Shown piece by piece: positions 8,486-18,189 of a DNA stretch of 64,000 nucleotides; positions within the stretch are counted from its first letter, which is position 1; every line of letters begins with the position of its first letter. The notes under the pieces are model-generated. The model saw nothing but the letters and a program-made list of their open reading frames with translations, had not been told where the DNA came from and did no database searches. This stretch comes from Abiotrophia defectiva ATCC 49176. Its GTDB lineage: Bacteria; Bacillota; Bacilli; Lactobacillales; Aerococcaceae. The stretch spans positions 62,001 to 126,000 of the forward strand of contig NZ_KI535342.1 of NCBI RefSeq assembly GCF_000160075.2. Reading direction: 5' to 3'. Made by a program: the position numbers and the translations under genes.

Positions 8486-9586
8486 CTAGGCTAAACCTCT
8501 TTCTTTTAATGTCTGATAGTCACTCTCCAACTGGCTAGCGGAGAGATTGAGTCGAACGGTTTGCTTGACTTGAACCGTATGATAGGAATTGGCCATCCCA
8601 TAATAAATAGATGTCTTAGCATCATGCCCTGTCAACTGGCCATAGAGAAGGCCAGCAGAGAAGGCATCACCTGCCCCTGTTACATCTACTACATTTTGCG
8701 CTAGGAGAGGCTGGACTTCCTGGCGGCTGCCATCCTGATGCCCATAGAAACTACTTCGTGTCCCTCTGGTCATGACCACTTGCAAGACGCCGGTTGCTAA
8801 CCAAGCCTCCACTAATTCCGCTGCGGGCAGATTCCCAAAGCGACTGATGGATTCATCCTCATTGACAACAAGCCAACTAACGCCACTTAAATCTTCTGGC
8901 AAATGGCTCATTTTGGGGCCACTGACCGGGATAATGGCGAGCGGAATGGATTCAGCTTTTGCAAGTTGAATCAAATAAGTCACGGTTTCTAATGGCAAGT
9001 TCAAGTCCAGAATCAGGTAATCTGCTAGTTTAAGCCGTGGAGCAAATTGACTAATCCAATCTAAATCCATCTGGTCGGCAATCGCCATATCGGCTAGCGC
9101 CAATTGCATATCCCCGGACTCATCCAAGATGGCACTGTAGGTTGACGTGGCCGCCTCTGGGATTTGCGTTACTTGGCTCATATCCACATAGGCCTGAGTC
9201 TGTTGCTTAATCCAGTCGTAATCCTGATCAAGTCCCGCTACGGATAGCAATTGAACCGATTGACCGAGTCGCCCTAAATTCTCAGCTACATTGCGGACTA
9301 CGCCTCCCACACTGAGAGTTGAGGTGACAGGGTTACTAGTACCGAACTGGATTGCGCCGGTTAGACGAAATTTACGGTCGATATTCATCCCACCGATGCA
9401 ATAAATTCGCCGCGCCTCATTCAAAATATAAGCTCGTCCGCGCAACTGATGTTTCTGCATCAGAGAGGAGATTAAACTGGCCACCGTTGACCGACTAATT
9501 CCCATCAATACCGCCAATTCTTGCTGGGTGCGGAAAGGGTCTTCCTCTATCAAGGCAAGCACCTTGGCTTCATTAGGCGTTAACAT
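8486..9586 (-). CDS. psuK: pseudouridine kinase, PfkB family with N-terminal helix-turn-helix
   Basis: Phosphorylates pseudouridine to the substrate of PsuG. Residues 1-60 form a winged helix-turn-helix (TRTQQELAVLMGISRSTVASLI-like), as in the YeiI/PsuK-like HTH-kinase fusions. The rest is a ribokinase-like PfkB kinase: IGGMNIDRKF at the start, GGVVRNVAENLGRLG, and the C-terminal signature DVTGAGDAFSAGLLYG with the catalytic Asp. The fused DNA-binding domain suggests that it may also regulate the operon in response to substrate (inference). ATG 9586 is preferred to GTG 9592 because AAAGGCGG is 6-8 bases upstream of the ATG. Substrate is assigned from the psuG neighbour. Confidence 0.88.
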   Translation of the reverse strand: MLTPNEAKVLALIEEDPFRTQQELAVLMGISRSTVASLISSLMQKHQLRGRAYILNEARRIYCIGGMNIDRKFRLTGAIQFGTSNPVTSTLSVGGVVRNVAENLGRLGQSVQLLSVAGLDQDYDWIKQQTQAYVDMSQVTQIPEAATSTYSAILDESGDMQLALADMAIADQMDLDWISQFAPRLKLADYLILDLNLPLETVTYLIQLAKAESIPLAIIPVSGPKMSHLPEDLSGVSWLVVNEDESISRFGNLPAAELVEAWLATGVLQVVMTRGTRSSFYGHQDGSRQEVQPLLAQNVVDVTGAGDAFSAGLLYGQLTGHDAKTSIYYGMANSYHTVQVKQTVRLNLSASQLESDYQTLKERGLA

Positions 9587-9633
9587 AGGCACCGCCTTTC
9601 TAGACTATTGTCTTTGGAATAACTTTTGTCTAT

Positions 9634-9662
9634 ATGATACTCCTTTTATTCTCTCGATGCAA
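9634..9662 (-). promoter_or_regulatory. psuKG promoter
   Basis: TTGCAT (9657-9662), 17-bp spacer, TATCAT (9634-9639) on the minus strand. Two GTCT-containing half-sites follow between the -10 and the start codon (TAGAC at 9629-9633 and AGTCTA-like at 9600-9606), a possible operator for the PsuK HTH. Confidence 0.55.
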
Positions 9663-9667
9663 GGATA

Positions 9668-10255
9668 TTAGCGACTGATACTATCCTGTTTCGCCAAATA
9701 ATCCTGCCATCCCGCTAAGAGTAGGTCCAAACCAAACTGAGCACTCGACTCCAAGGCTTGAGGTCGCCGAAAGCCCTGTTGTCGTCCTATATCGGCATAA
9801 CCATGCAAATAACTACGTAGACTCCGATAAAAATGCGTCTCAACTTCCGGAGCTAATCTCCAATCCCCAGTAAGTTGACGTACTAACTCGAAGATTGACT
9901 CAAAGACAGGTCCTGCCGAACTCTTGCACCAAAAGATAGGCGCCTGCATCAATTCATACTCTCCCGGGTAGTCCCAAGCAAAGTTCAAATATGCCTCGGC
10001 TACCTGACGTATCTTTTCGGTGCCATCTCCTTCTTGAGCTGCTGTTGACAATAGCTGATAAAAACGCTTTGCCGTATCTTCTGCGATAAGCATCAGCAAG
10101 TGCTCCCGACTCTCGATATAGTTATATAGAGAAAGCAGACGCATTCCTACCTCGTGCGCAACGTCTTTGAGAGCAAATTCCGTAAGTCCCTTTCGATTTA
10201 GTAAAGAAGAACCTATTTTGACGAGCTGTTCTAGGCTTATAGAGGGTCTACGCAT
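9668..10255 (-). CDS. TetR-family transcriptional regulator
   Basis: 195-residue regulator. The N-terminal three-helix DNA-binding domain is recognisable (ALKDVAHEVGMRLLSLYNYIESREHLL), and the C-terminal part resembles the WHG ligand-binding domain with SSAGPVFESIFELVRQLTG. It overlaps the end of the upstream hydrolase gene by 8 bases, so both are translated from one message. The perfect palindrome in the shared promoter (10975-10995) is the likely operator. Effector unknown; presumably something handled by the hydrolase. Confidence 0.85.
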   Translation of the reverse strand: MRRPSISLEQLVKIGSSLLNRKGLTEFALKDVAHEVGMRLLSLYNYIESREHLLMLIAEDTAKRFYQLLSTAAQEGDGTEKIRQVAEAYLNFAWDYPGEYELMQAPIFWCKSSAGPVFESIFELVRQLTGDWRLAPEVETHFYRSLRSYLHGYADIGRQQGFRRPQALESSAQFGLDLLLAGWQDYLAKQDSISR

Positions 10256-10955
10256 GCTCCAAACGCTCCTTCATTCGCTTAATTACTGGTGGCAACTCTA
10301 AAGCCGGATTTAAAACTAGTGGCCCATGACCTAAAGCCAGACAGCTTGGGTTTAATTTTAAGACTGCCTCCGCACTAGCCAAAGCCTGTTTGTGGCTCCA
10401 CGTAGCCCAAGCTGGAAATGGAAAGGCAATACGTAAATCGCCTGTTACAGCCAAGCCCCCGCGTGTTTGGAAGGCATCGCCCGCAATCATAGTCCCATCA
10501 GGCGCTAAGTAGGCAACCGAACCTGGGGTATGTCCTGGAACCCCCACTACTTGAAAGCCTGCCACTTGATCCCCTGGGATTACTTCTCGATGAATGTCAA
10601 AATCTAGCTCTGGCCATCCTCCCGAGATAGGACTTTGATCTTCTGTATCATCTAAGCTTAGGTCTCCGCGTAAAATTCTAGCCTCTCGAGCAGATACCAC
10701 AATCTCCGCATGGGGATACAGCTTTGCAAAGGCCGAAATTCCGCTGATATGGTCACTATGCCCGTGCGTAATTAGCAAATGGGTCACTGGCTTGGCCGTC
10801 TTAGCTTCAATGGCCTGAACGCTTTTAACAAAGTTGCTCACTCCCATATCTAGAACGATTAGGGCATCAGCTGTCTCATACACATAAGCATTAATGGGGA
10901 AAAGACGAGGCAAAAAGGTTAATTGATAAAGATTTCCGTGTTGCTTGATTCTCAT
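10248..10955 (-). CDS. metallo-beta-lactamase-fold hydrolase
   Basis: Cytosolic hydrolase of the glyoxalase-II-like branch of the superfamily. The binuclear metal site is complete: HGHSDH motif, His in VPGHTPGS, Asp in IAGDAF and His in LGHGP. No signal peptide and no substrate-specific domain is visible, so the reaction cannot be named. ATG 10955 is preferred because AAGGAAGG is 9 bases upstream, while the ATG at 10964 abuts it. First gene of a two-gene operon with a TetR regulator, which suggests a detoxification or ligand-induced role (inference). Confidence 0.85.
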   Translation of the reverse strand: MRIKQHGNLYQLTFLPRLFPINAYVYETADALIVLDMGVSNFVKSVQAIEAKTAKPVTHLLITHGHSDHISGISAFAKLYPHAEIVVSAREARILRGDLSLDDTEDQSPISGGWPELDFDIHREVIPGDQVAGFQVVGVPGHTPGSVAYLAPDGTMIAGDAFQTRGGLAVTGDLRIAFPFPAWATWSHKQALASAEAVLKLNPSCLALGHGPLVLNPALELPPVIKRMKERLEHA

Positions 10956-10974
10956 CGAAATCATCCTTCCTTTT

Positions 10975-11025
10975 TAAACTAATCGGATTAGTTTATATTC
11001 TACTCCATCTAATCCCTACTTGCAA
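10975..11025 (-). promoter_or_regulatory. promoter and TetR operator of the hydrolase operon
   Basis: TTGCAA (11020-11025), 17-bp spacer, TAGAAT (10997-11002). Directly downstream lies a perfect 21-bp palindrome centred on base 10985; its half-site is TAAACTAATC. Placement over the start of transcription is typical for a TetR repressor site. Confidence 0.8.
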
Positions 11026-11033
11026 GTACGACC

Positions 11034-11064
11034 AAAAAACAGCAGCCTTAGCTGCTGTTTTCTG
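11034..11064 (-). terminator. terminator of the first M26 protease gene
   Basis: AACAGCAGC/GCTGCTGTT 9-bp stem with a 4-nt loop, T runs on both sides; between the protease stop and the hydrolase promoter. Confidence 0.88.
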
Positions 11065-11068
11065 CTTT

Positions 11069-14000
11069 CTATTCGTTGGCAAAAATAGATTGACGGAAAT
11101 CATCAGAAGCCTTGAAGAGTTGAAGGTAAATTTCGCGCTTCAAGTTATAGACATCATTCCGCATATTACCTGTTTGACGAGCTGATAGCACTCTGTCAAC
11201 TGCTTCCTTCATCAGCGCTTCGATATCCGCCAAGGTGCTTACTTGGCGATCACGGACTGTAATTGGACGCAATGTTGCCCCATTGGCAATCTTATCCAGA
11301 CGTTCCTTGAACATAGCCTTCTTAAAGGCATTAAGATCTTGGAATTCACCGTTAGAAACCTTCTGGATAATATAGTTATCATTTAGGGTCTGTCCATCCG
11401 TTCTAGCTTGACGTTCTAATTGGTTGGAAGCATAAGGGATGAAGCCATCTTTATATCCCTTATAACCCATCAGTTCCCAAGCCATTCGTTTGAACCACCA
11501 ACCGCCTGGTGAGCCCTTATCATTTTGACCTGTCCCGTACATAGGGTGGAACATATTGATTCGCTCATAAGAGTTACGATCTGTCTCAAAACCATTACGG
11601 AAGTAGCGTTTTGGTGCTAAGCTACGATCAATGAAGTCATCAATCGACTGGATATTAAAGTTTGTCCACTCTTCATCACTAATCTCCACTACCTTATTAT
11701 TGACATGGTTAGGCCCATTCGGCACATTAATGAAGCGGTTGAACCATTGCTTCATAGCATCTGGCCCCTTTTCTAGGACTGCTTTGGCTTCAGCATAGTC
11801 TAGCAAGTAGAGAATATCGAAGAGTCGGTGGACATATTGACCCCAGTCATCTGCAGACTGGAAGCGTGATGGTGTCGCGTTATAGAGGCGGTTCGCCTTA
11901 TCGCTCCAGTCAAAGGAAGTATTAAGCCCAATATGATCAAACTCAGGTCCCTCAGGTGACTGCAAGAGACCTTGCGCATACTCTTCCCAGACTTCTTCCG
12001 GACGCCAGCCGTTCCCGCCAAGATAGACTGAACGTTCCATATTGTGGACCACTTCGTGAGTATAGTGAGAGGTCCCAATATAGTCTTCCAGAATATCCGT
12101 GAAGACAAAGTAAATCCCATTGTTAGTATCGGCATAAGCACCAGCACCGTTATTGCCATAAACTCGGCCGATTCGCCCAAAGAATTCCTTAATCCCCATT
12201 GAAGGGTATTTAACCGGCTTATTGGATGTATCGTTACCTAGTCCATCATACCAACCGCCATTCTTGCCATTAGCATAGCCATCCCAAATCAGCATAGCAT
12301 TCTTGCGGGCCATGCGGTCTTTAACCGCTGGTAAGGCTACACGATACCAGGTATCGACGTGCATTTGTTGGCGATCTGCTAAGGCCTTAACGCGTCTGTC
12401 GAACTCTTCTGGCGTTAGGTTAGGACGTCGGTCAGTAGACCCCAAGGTTAGCGATAGAACATTGGATACAAGGAAAATCCGACTCTTCTTCAGATTGAGT
12501 AAAGGCAAGATGTAATCACGATAATCCGGAACAGACAAACGATCGTAGACCTTATAAGGAGATTTATTAAGTCCTTCTTCAAGAGATGGACGCTCCTCCA
12601 TGGTGACATTAGCCTTGGTCGCATCGCGGAACCATTCGTATTGATCAAACTTGGTCCACAGCTCACGGAAATAAGAAAGGTAGTCGAGGACTGTCGGCAG
12701 TTTAGAGTCCGCACTTAATACTCGATTGTAAGTCTTAGCGCTGTTGACTGAGCGAAGGGGTTGAACCCCTTGACTCCCAATCTGAATCAACTTATCAATA
12801 ATACTCTTCTGATTACCGAAGAAGTCTGTCTGATAGGTCGCGATTTCTCCTAAATTGAGGTCTCCAAAGTTTACACGATAGTGGTCTTGAAGATATGCCA
12901 GACCTAAAAGCAGGGCGCCACGATTATCCTTGAGTTTCTGAATCAAAGCAGCACGCGCCTGCTCATTATCTCCCAGATAGTTGGCCTCCTGGCGAATAAT
13001 CTTCACTAAGTCATTGGCTAAGGTATCTTGGAAAGCGCCAAAGGTTGCATTGAAGAAGAGTGTCTCAATCTGATAGGCACGCTGTTCGCGGCGATAGACT
13101 TCTAAATCTTCTGCAATTTCTTCCTCAGTTGCTGATCGGCCAAGCTTGTTCTCTAGGGCCGTTCGGCGATCATTTTTGACTCTGGCACTTACATCTGTGT
13201 AGAGATTATTGACACCTGCGGCTTGCCAAACAGCGTCAGATGATAAACCTGTCTCTTTCATGATATCGAGGACTGCATTCATGACATCATCCACTGATTT
13301 CAGCACTTGGTTAGGTGTATAGATAAGACCTGAATCCTCTAATTGATACTCAACCACGCCTGTTTGTTTGAACTCAGATTTCGCACCTAAGGCCAAGTAT
13401 TTCACTGATTTATCAGCAAAGTGCAACATAATCCGGTCCATTGCTTGGTTGTAGTCCGTCACAAAAGCATTACCTTGCATTGGCGTAACCGCCAAGAGCA
13501 CCTGAGTCGCCAACTTGCTGTCTGGCGCCACTAAGTTCCCATACTTAACAATTTGCTCCTTATTATAGAATGGCAGGAGTTTCTCCATATTGGCATAGGC
13601 CTGAGCACGACTAGCTTGATAATTAGCCAAACGACTATAATCGGTTGCTTGTTGGTTGATTTGATCGACATAAGAGCTTGCAGGCGTATCCGTCAGGACC
13701 CCACCGGCCGCTTCTAATTGACTAGCTAATTTATCCACATCAGCTTGACTAGCCTTAGCAGGTTTAAAACTTGGCTCTTCTACACCGGTTACGCGTTCAG
13801 TCATCTTCCAAGCCACTTGATCATTTCGGATATAGCCTTCTGAAATGGCCCCATTATCTCCGTAAACACGGTAACCGTTAGTGACTGCCACGTCTGAGAT
13901 AATGTTTTCTAAACGTCCATTCATCCAGGTAGAGCCGACGACCCCACCTACTTGTCCACCACTTCGACCTTGAACAGTAGAGCCTGTATTATTAAGACTT

Positions 14001-17000
14001 CCTTTGACAAGGACATTCTTAACTACTGCCTTACCTTGGCTGGACACAACTCGACCAAAGGCTACGCCAGCACGAGTGCTTTGCGCGTTTAGATTCACCT
14101 TCAGTTTGGCATCGACATACGCGTTAGTAACATTTGATTGTTCAAGTAGGCCGACTAAACCGCCCACTTCTTGGGCCTGGTTAGGCTGGCCACTCTGGCT
14201 AATCTCACCTTGGAATCGAACGTTCTCAAGCCTGCTACCACCCACTACGGTATGAACGATACCTGCTACATTGGTCGTCCCTGACACGCGCCCAGAAACT
14301 GCCACATCACTGATTGTCGAACTAGTCGCTCGTTTGGCTAGAGCAGCTATAGAGTTACCAGATTCAATGGCCACTTGTTTAAGGTCTAAATGCTTGATGG
14401 TCGCTTGGTTTAACTGATCAAAGAGTGGTGCAACCAAATTATAGATAGCATGTTGCGTGCCGTCTGCAGTCTGGCCGGACAGGGTCCCAGTGAAGGTTCC
14501 CACAAAATAGGCGGTCGCGTTGGCTGCTAAGCTGACCTCGGACGCTGATAGGTTGGCACCCAGTATGTAGTCTCCAGCTGGGTTTTGGCGTATAGCCTCA
14601 AGCAAGCTCTTAAAGCTATAATGCACGTTCCCATCCGCTGGGCGTTCTTGACCAACTAGGAATTGATAACCTTGGTGATAGTCACTTGAACCACCTTGAT
14701 TTTGCACTAGCTCAGGCGCCTGGGTCGTCACTTGATAATAAGACTGACCATCGTGACTTACTGTCTCAATAGAAGCAACTGGCAGATAGACATCCTTGAA
14801 GCGGTCAGACTGTACTTTGACATAATAATTAGATAAATCAGATGGAATCTGACTCAAACTAGCCATTAATTGATGACTACCATCAGCTTGTCGATGGAAG
14901 AGTTGCACACCCTTGATTTGTTTAAGCTCAATCTTCTTCAAATCTAACTCTATTGCTTGGTCCTCTAACTGATCTTTCGACTGAGCACCTTGCTGGTTCT
15001 CATAATCCATCACAGTATGGAGACGATAAGGCACATGATAATCCAACCCATCAATGCTTGCGGTCAAATCTTGGATTGGGACTGTCTTAACTAGGCGATC
15101 CCCCTGGAAGACTTGTACCTTGCCTCCCCGGTAAAGCTGGTTAGGGTCTTCTAACTGATAACTCACGGTGACGCTCCGAGATAAATCAGATACAGGTGCT
15201 TCAACGTTAACAGCTGTATATTTAGGTTCTACTTGCTCCAATTGTGCCAAGGCTTCTCGAAGGGCTTGGGTCGCTTGATCAACCGCTTCTTGGCTGCTAT
15301 CGCCATCTTCTAAAACGGCCTGAGCAGCCTTGAGCTGGTCAGCAACTTTCTGGAAGCTAGCTGGCGTATAACGATTGGCGACAACTTCTTGTGCTGCCTC
15401 AACCTGTTGGCCAAGCGCCTCTTTATTTGCGCGGTCCATTAAGAGAGCTTGCGCTTGGTCTTTAAGCGCTTGAGCGTCTTTCACAGCCTCGATTGCGGCG
15501 GCCACTTCTTCAGGCGTTGCATCCTGATTGGCTATCAAAGCTTGAGCCTTGGCTTTTGCTTGATCAATAGTAGCTTGATGCCCTGCAAGCGCCTGGCTGA
15601 AATCATTCACACTGCGCGGTGTTTTCCCTGTCGTGTCAACTGGCAGATTCAACTGAGTCAGAGCTCGTTGTAAGTCTGCCTTGTCCACAAGATCCAAAAT
15701 ACCCGCTTCCGCTAATTCTAACTGTTGGAAAGCCTTGTTGAGTTTTTCCGTACTTGCTAAAACCTCTTCTGGAGTAGCATTAAGATTTTTTAATAGTTGA
15801 GCAGCTTCTTGACTCAATTGCAAAGCAAGGCCTTTTGCTGCTTGGTAATTTTGAATAGTCTTTGGCCGTTTCTGATCTGTCACAACTGGTTTTTGAATGG
15901 CTTGGTCCAGATTATTTTTGGCTTTCTCTAAGGCGGACTTATCCGCTTGTTGTCGTAGCAAAGCTTTGGCTTGGTCAAGTTTAGCTTGCACTTCATTTAC
16001 TGCTATCAGGGTCTTATCCACCTGTTCCTGCTTAGCCTCTGGATCACTCAAGATGGCTTGCGCTTGAGCACGCGTAGCTTCTAGACTGTCTCTCAATGAA
16101 TCTAGCGCTTGCTGGTAGTTCGCAATACTTTGCGGCGTCTTCTGGTCTGTATTAACAGGAGCGTCCAGTAAAGCCAAGGCTGCCGCTAGCGCCTTTGTAT
16201 CTGCCTTGGCTTGGAGAGCCTTGATGGCAGCTTCCAAGGATTTGGCTTGGTTCTCTATTGATCGAGTCATCGCCTCTACATCAACATCTGAGACTTCAGG
16301 ATCCTTCACTACTGACTGCGCATTCTGGAGTGTGGCTTGTATTTTGCGAATTTCATCCGCTAAGGCTTGTTGGCTACTTGGTGTCTTGTCGCTTAAATCA
16401 AGCGCTTTGGCTGTTTTTACTTGCTCTGCTAAAGCTGCCATAGCAGTTTCTAACGGCGACTTATCTGCTTGGTCTACTAAGATATCAGCCAAATTAGTCG
16501 AAAGATTGACTAAGTCCTGCACTTGCTGAGCCAAAGCATCGATTGTTGCCTGTTCTGTCGTATCAGGTTGCCCTTTGAGTTCTTGCGCCTGGTTATTTAG
16601 ATTTTTTAGTTTTTCCTTGACTTGAGCAACCCGCTCTTCAAAGGATTTGATTGTGCTAGGTTTCTTGCCGACCAAGGCCGTTCCTGATAAAGCTCCCAAT
16701 TGATCATTTGCCGTCTTTAGAGTCATCTCCAGCTTTGTGTAATCTAATGTTTTAGGGGGCTCTGGAGTCGGAGTTGCGCTCGAACTCGATTCCTCCGGTT
16801 GTGGGGGCGGAGTCGGTTCTACACTTGAACTTGTCTCTTCTGGCTGTGGGACTGGAGTTGGCGTTGCGCTCGAACTCGATTCTTCTGGTTGCGGAGTCGG
16901 AGTTGCGCTTGAACTCGACTCATCTGATTGTGGGGCTGGAGTCGATGCTACGCTTGAACTCGATTCTTCTGATTGCGGAGCCGGAGTCGATGCTGTGCTT

Positions 17001-17893
17001 GAACTTGATTCTTCTGATTGTGGGGTTGGAGTCGGAGTTGCGCTCGAACTTGATTCTTCTGGTTGCGGGGTCGGAGTTGCCGCTGTACTTGATTCCGATG
17101 GTTGCTGGCTTGATTCTACTGAAGTTCTTGACTCAGATTCTTGAGATTGTACTGATGACTCAGCTGAACTGCTTTCACTCGACACTTCAACAGATGAGGT
17201 CTCTTCTGAGGAAACTGAATATTTACTGCTTTCTGACTCACTCGACGTGCTAGCAACTGAAACACTGGCCACTGATTGATTCAACTCATGCGTGGTCAAA
17301 TATCCAAGATATTCATAACCTTCTATCTCAATCTTTGGGTTAGGAAGTGTTTGGCCTACTGGCAGCTGGTAGCTTTGGTTGAAGTCTTGCAGTAAACGAG
17401 CCTCAATTGCCTGTAAACTTGGCGAGAGTAAGACTTGACCTGCCATGGTCACTACCATAAAGCTAGTCAAAGCCTTCTTCTTGTCGCGAACTAAGCCAAC
17501 AGCAAAGACAATCAGTGTTGCACTTGCTGCTAGGCCTAACAAGGCTGATGATTCCCCTGTAACCGGCAACTGACGCGTGCCTGGACTTGGTTGATAAACA
17601 AAATAGTAAACTTGATCTGCTTGTGCGATTTGATTAGGAGTGCCTGACTTAATGGCCTGACGTTGTGCCCAGCTTAATTCTTCGATGGACACATATCGAT
17701 ATTCTGTTGTAACAGTTTTTGGGGTTGATGGAGCATTCGTGACAGGCGTGGGGGCCTGGGCATTAACGGTCGGTCCGGTCAATGCCGATACAAAAAAACT
17801 CCCAATGACAACAGAAGCAATCCCAACAGAAAATTTCCGGATGGAGAATCGTTGGACTGTAGTAAGGCTGCTGGAGCCCTTAGATTTCTTCAT
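11069..17893 (-). CDS. cell-wall-anchored zinc metalloprotease, M26/IgA1-protease family (2274 aa)
   Basis: Giant surface protease. Near the N-terminus is a YSIRK-type signal (RFSIRKFSVGIASVVIGSFF). LPVTG lies at 109-113 and is followed by hydrophobic segments, the unusual N-terminal sorting site typical of streptococcal ZmpB/IgA1 proteases. A Ser/Pro/Glu-rich linker runs from about 210 to 380 and six FIVAR-like helical modules from about 383 to 893. A beta-rich region with GLUG-like repeats (M26 N-domain) follows at about 1100-1330, then the catalytic domain with HEVVH (His1946, Glu1947, His1950) and the expected third ligand Glu1970 in EEVWEEYAQGLLQ. M26 members cut IgA1 or other host proteins, but the substrate here is unknown. 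ATG 17893 is chosen (GAAAGGA upstream); an ATG at 17923 lacks a ribosome site and lies at the predicted start of transcription. Confidence 0.93.
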   Translation of the reverse strand: MKKSKGSSSLTTVQRFSIRKFSVGIASVVIGSFFVSALTGPTVNAQAPTPVTNAPSTPKTVTTEYRYVSIEELSWAQRQAIKSGTPNQIAQADQVYYFVYQPSPGTRQLPVTGESSALLGLAASATLIVFAVGLVRDKKKALTSFMVVTMAGQVLLSPSLQAIEARLLQDFNQSYQLPVGQTLPNPKIEIEGYEYLGYLTTHELNQSVASVSVASTSSESESSKYSVSSEETSSVEVSSESSSAESSVQSQESESRTSVESSQQPSESSTAATPTPQPEESSSSATPTPTPQSEESSSSTASTPAPQSEESSSSVASTPAPQSDESSSSATPTPQPEESSSSATPTPVPQPEETSSSVEPTPPPQPEESSSSATPTPEPPKTLDYTKLEMTLKTANDQLGALSGTALVGKKPSTIKSFEERVAQVKEKLKNLNNQAQELKGQPDTTEQATIDALAQQVQDLVNLSTNLADILVDQADKSPLETAMAALAEQVKTAKALDLSDKTPSSQQALADEIRKIQATLQNAQSVVKDPEVSDVDVEAMTRSIENQAKSLEAAIKALQAKADTKALAAALALLDAPVNTDQKTPQSIANYQQALDSLRDSLEATRAQAQAILSDPEAKQEQVDKTLIAVNEVQAKLDQAKALLRQQADKSALEKAKNNLDQAIQKPVVTDQKRPKTIQNYQAAKGLALQLSQEAAQLLKNLNATPEEVLASTEKLNKAFQQLELAEAGILDLVDKADLQRALTQLNLPVDTTGKTPRSVNDFSQALAGHQATIDQAKAKAQALIANQDATPEEVAAAIEAVKDAQALKDQAQALLMDRANKEALGQQVEAAQEVVANRYTPASFQKVADQLKAAQAVLEDGDSSQEAVDQATQALREALAQLEQVEPKYTAVNVEAPVSDLSRSVTVSYQLEDPNQLYRGGKVQVFQGDRLVKTVPIQDLTASIDGLDYHVPYRLHTVMDYENQQGAQSKDQLEDQAIELDLKKIELKQIKGVQLFHRQADGSHQLMASLSQIPSDLSNYYVKVQSDRFKDVYLPVASIETVSHDGQSYYQVTTQAPELVQNQGGSSDYHQGYQFLVGQERPADGNVHYSFKSLLEAIRQNPAGDYILGANLSASEVSLAANATAYFVGTFTGTLSGQTADGTQHAIYNLVAPLFDQLNQATIKHLDLKQVAIESGNSIAALAKRATSSTISDVAVSGRVSGTTNVAGIVHTVVGGSRLENVRFQGEISQSGQPNQAQEVGGLVGLLEQSNVTNAYVDAKLKVNLNAQSTRAGVAFGRVVSSQGKAVVKNVLVKGSLNNTGSTVQGRSGGQVGGVVGSTWMNGRLENIISDVAVTNGYRVYGDNGAISEGYIRNDQVAWKMTERVTGVEEPSFKPAKASQADVDKLASQLEAAGGVLTDTPASSYVDQINQQATDYSRLANYQASRAQAYANMEKLLPFYNKEQIVKYGNLVAPDSKLATQVLLAVTPMQGNAFVTDYNQAMDRIMLHFADKSVKYLALGAKSEFKQTGVVEYQLEDSGLIYTPNQVLKSVDDVMNAVLDIMKETGLSSDAVWQAAGVNNLYTDVSARVKNDRRTALENKLGRSATEEEIAEDLEVYRREQRAYQIETLFFNATFGAFQDTLANDLVKIIRQEANYLGDNEQARAALIQKLKDNRGALLLGLAYLQDHYRVNFGDLNLGEIATYQTDFFGNQKSIIDKLIQIGSQGVQPLRSVNSAKTYNRVLSADSKLPTVLDYLSYFRELWTKFDQYEWFRDATKANVTMEERPSLEEGLNKSPYKVYDRLSVPDYRDYILPLLNLKKSRIFLVSNVLSLTLGSTDRRPNLTPEEFDRRVKALADRQQMHVDTWYRVALPAVKDRMARKNAMLIWDGYANGKNGGWYDGLGNDTSNKPVKYPSMGIKEFFGRIGRVYGNNGAGAYADTNNGIYFVFTDILEDYIGTSHYTHEVVHNMERSVYLGGNGWRPEEVWEEYAQGLLQSPEGPEFDHIGLNTSFDWSDKANRLYNATPSRFQSADDWGQYVHRLFDILYLLDYAEAKAVLEKGPDAMKQWFNRFINVPNGPNHVNNKVVEISDEEWTNFNIQSIDDFIDRSLAPKRYFRNGFETDRNSYERINMFHPMYGTGQNDKGSPGGWWFKRMAWELMGYKGYKDGFIPYASNQLERQARTDGQTLNDNYIIQKVSNGEFQDLNAFKKAMFKERLDKIANGATLRPITVRDRQVSTLADIEALMKEAVDRVLSARQTGNMRNDVYNLKREIYLQLFKASDDFRQSIFANE
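15215..16745 (-). repeat. six FIVAR-like helical modules in the first M26 protease
   Basis: About 85-residue three-helix modules, each marked by a K/R-x-P-x-S/T or YTPAS signature and ending in a D-x-A-(D/N)-K-type junction. The last module (NRYTPASFQKVADQL) is closest to the canonical FIVAR sequence. They form a stalk between wall anchor and catalytic domain. Confidence 0.8.
16753..17085 (-). repeat. Ser/Pro/Glu-rich tandem repeat linker
   Basis: About eight degenerate units of 12-17 residues of the type PQPEESSSSATPTP, with matching imperfect DNA repeats. A low-complexity wall-spanning linker of likely variable length between strains. Confidence 0.75.
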
Positions 17894-17932
17894 TGAGTTT
17901 TTTCCTTTCGTATGAATATTCATTGCTAGTGT

Positions 17933-17961
17933 ATTTTACCACAAAAATAACCAGAAATATA
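17933..17961 (-). promoter_or_regulatory. promoter of the first M26 protease gene
   Basis: Minus-strand TGG-TAAAAT extended -10 (TAAAAT at 17933-17938) with the 9-mer TATATTTCT at 17953-17961 covering the -35 position. The same 9-mer at the same 14-bp distance precedes the second protease gene. Confidence 0.55.
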
Positions 17962-18145
17962 TGGGAAGTATTAATTTTGTAGTATTTTTGTTATGCTTAA
18001 TAAACTAATTTTATTCAGACCATATTTGCATGGCAATAATGTCTATACAGATTATTATTCCGTTCACCCGAGTCCATAAATAAAAATATGGCAACTTCAT
18101 TATTTTATAATTATATCCAAGCTTCATCATAGTTAACTTACTATA

Positions 18146-18176
18146 TAAAAAATCCTACGGCAAGATGCCGTAGGAT
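18146..18176 (-). terminator. terminator of the second M26 protease gene
   Basis: Perfect 11-bp stem ATCCTACGGCA/TGCCGTAGGAT with a 3-nt loop and TTTTTT on the minus strand. Confidence 0.92.
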
Positions 18177-18189
18177 TAAGATTATCAGC

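Noticed and set aside
16774-17253. 159-residue plus-strand open frame opposite the Ser-rich linker
   Set aside because: It is the antisense of a low-complexity repeat (Leu/Ser pattern from Ser/Pro/Glu codons) and has no ribosome site; a shadow of the protease gene.
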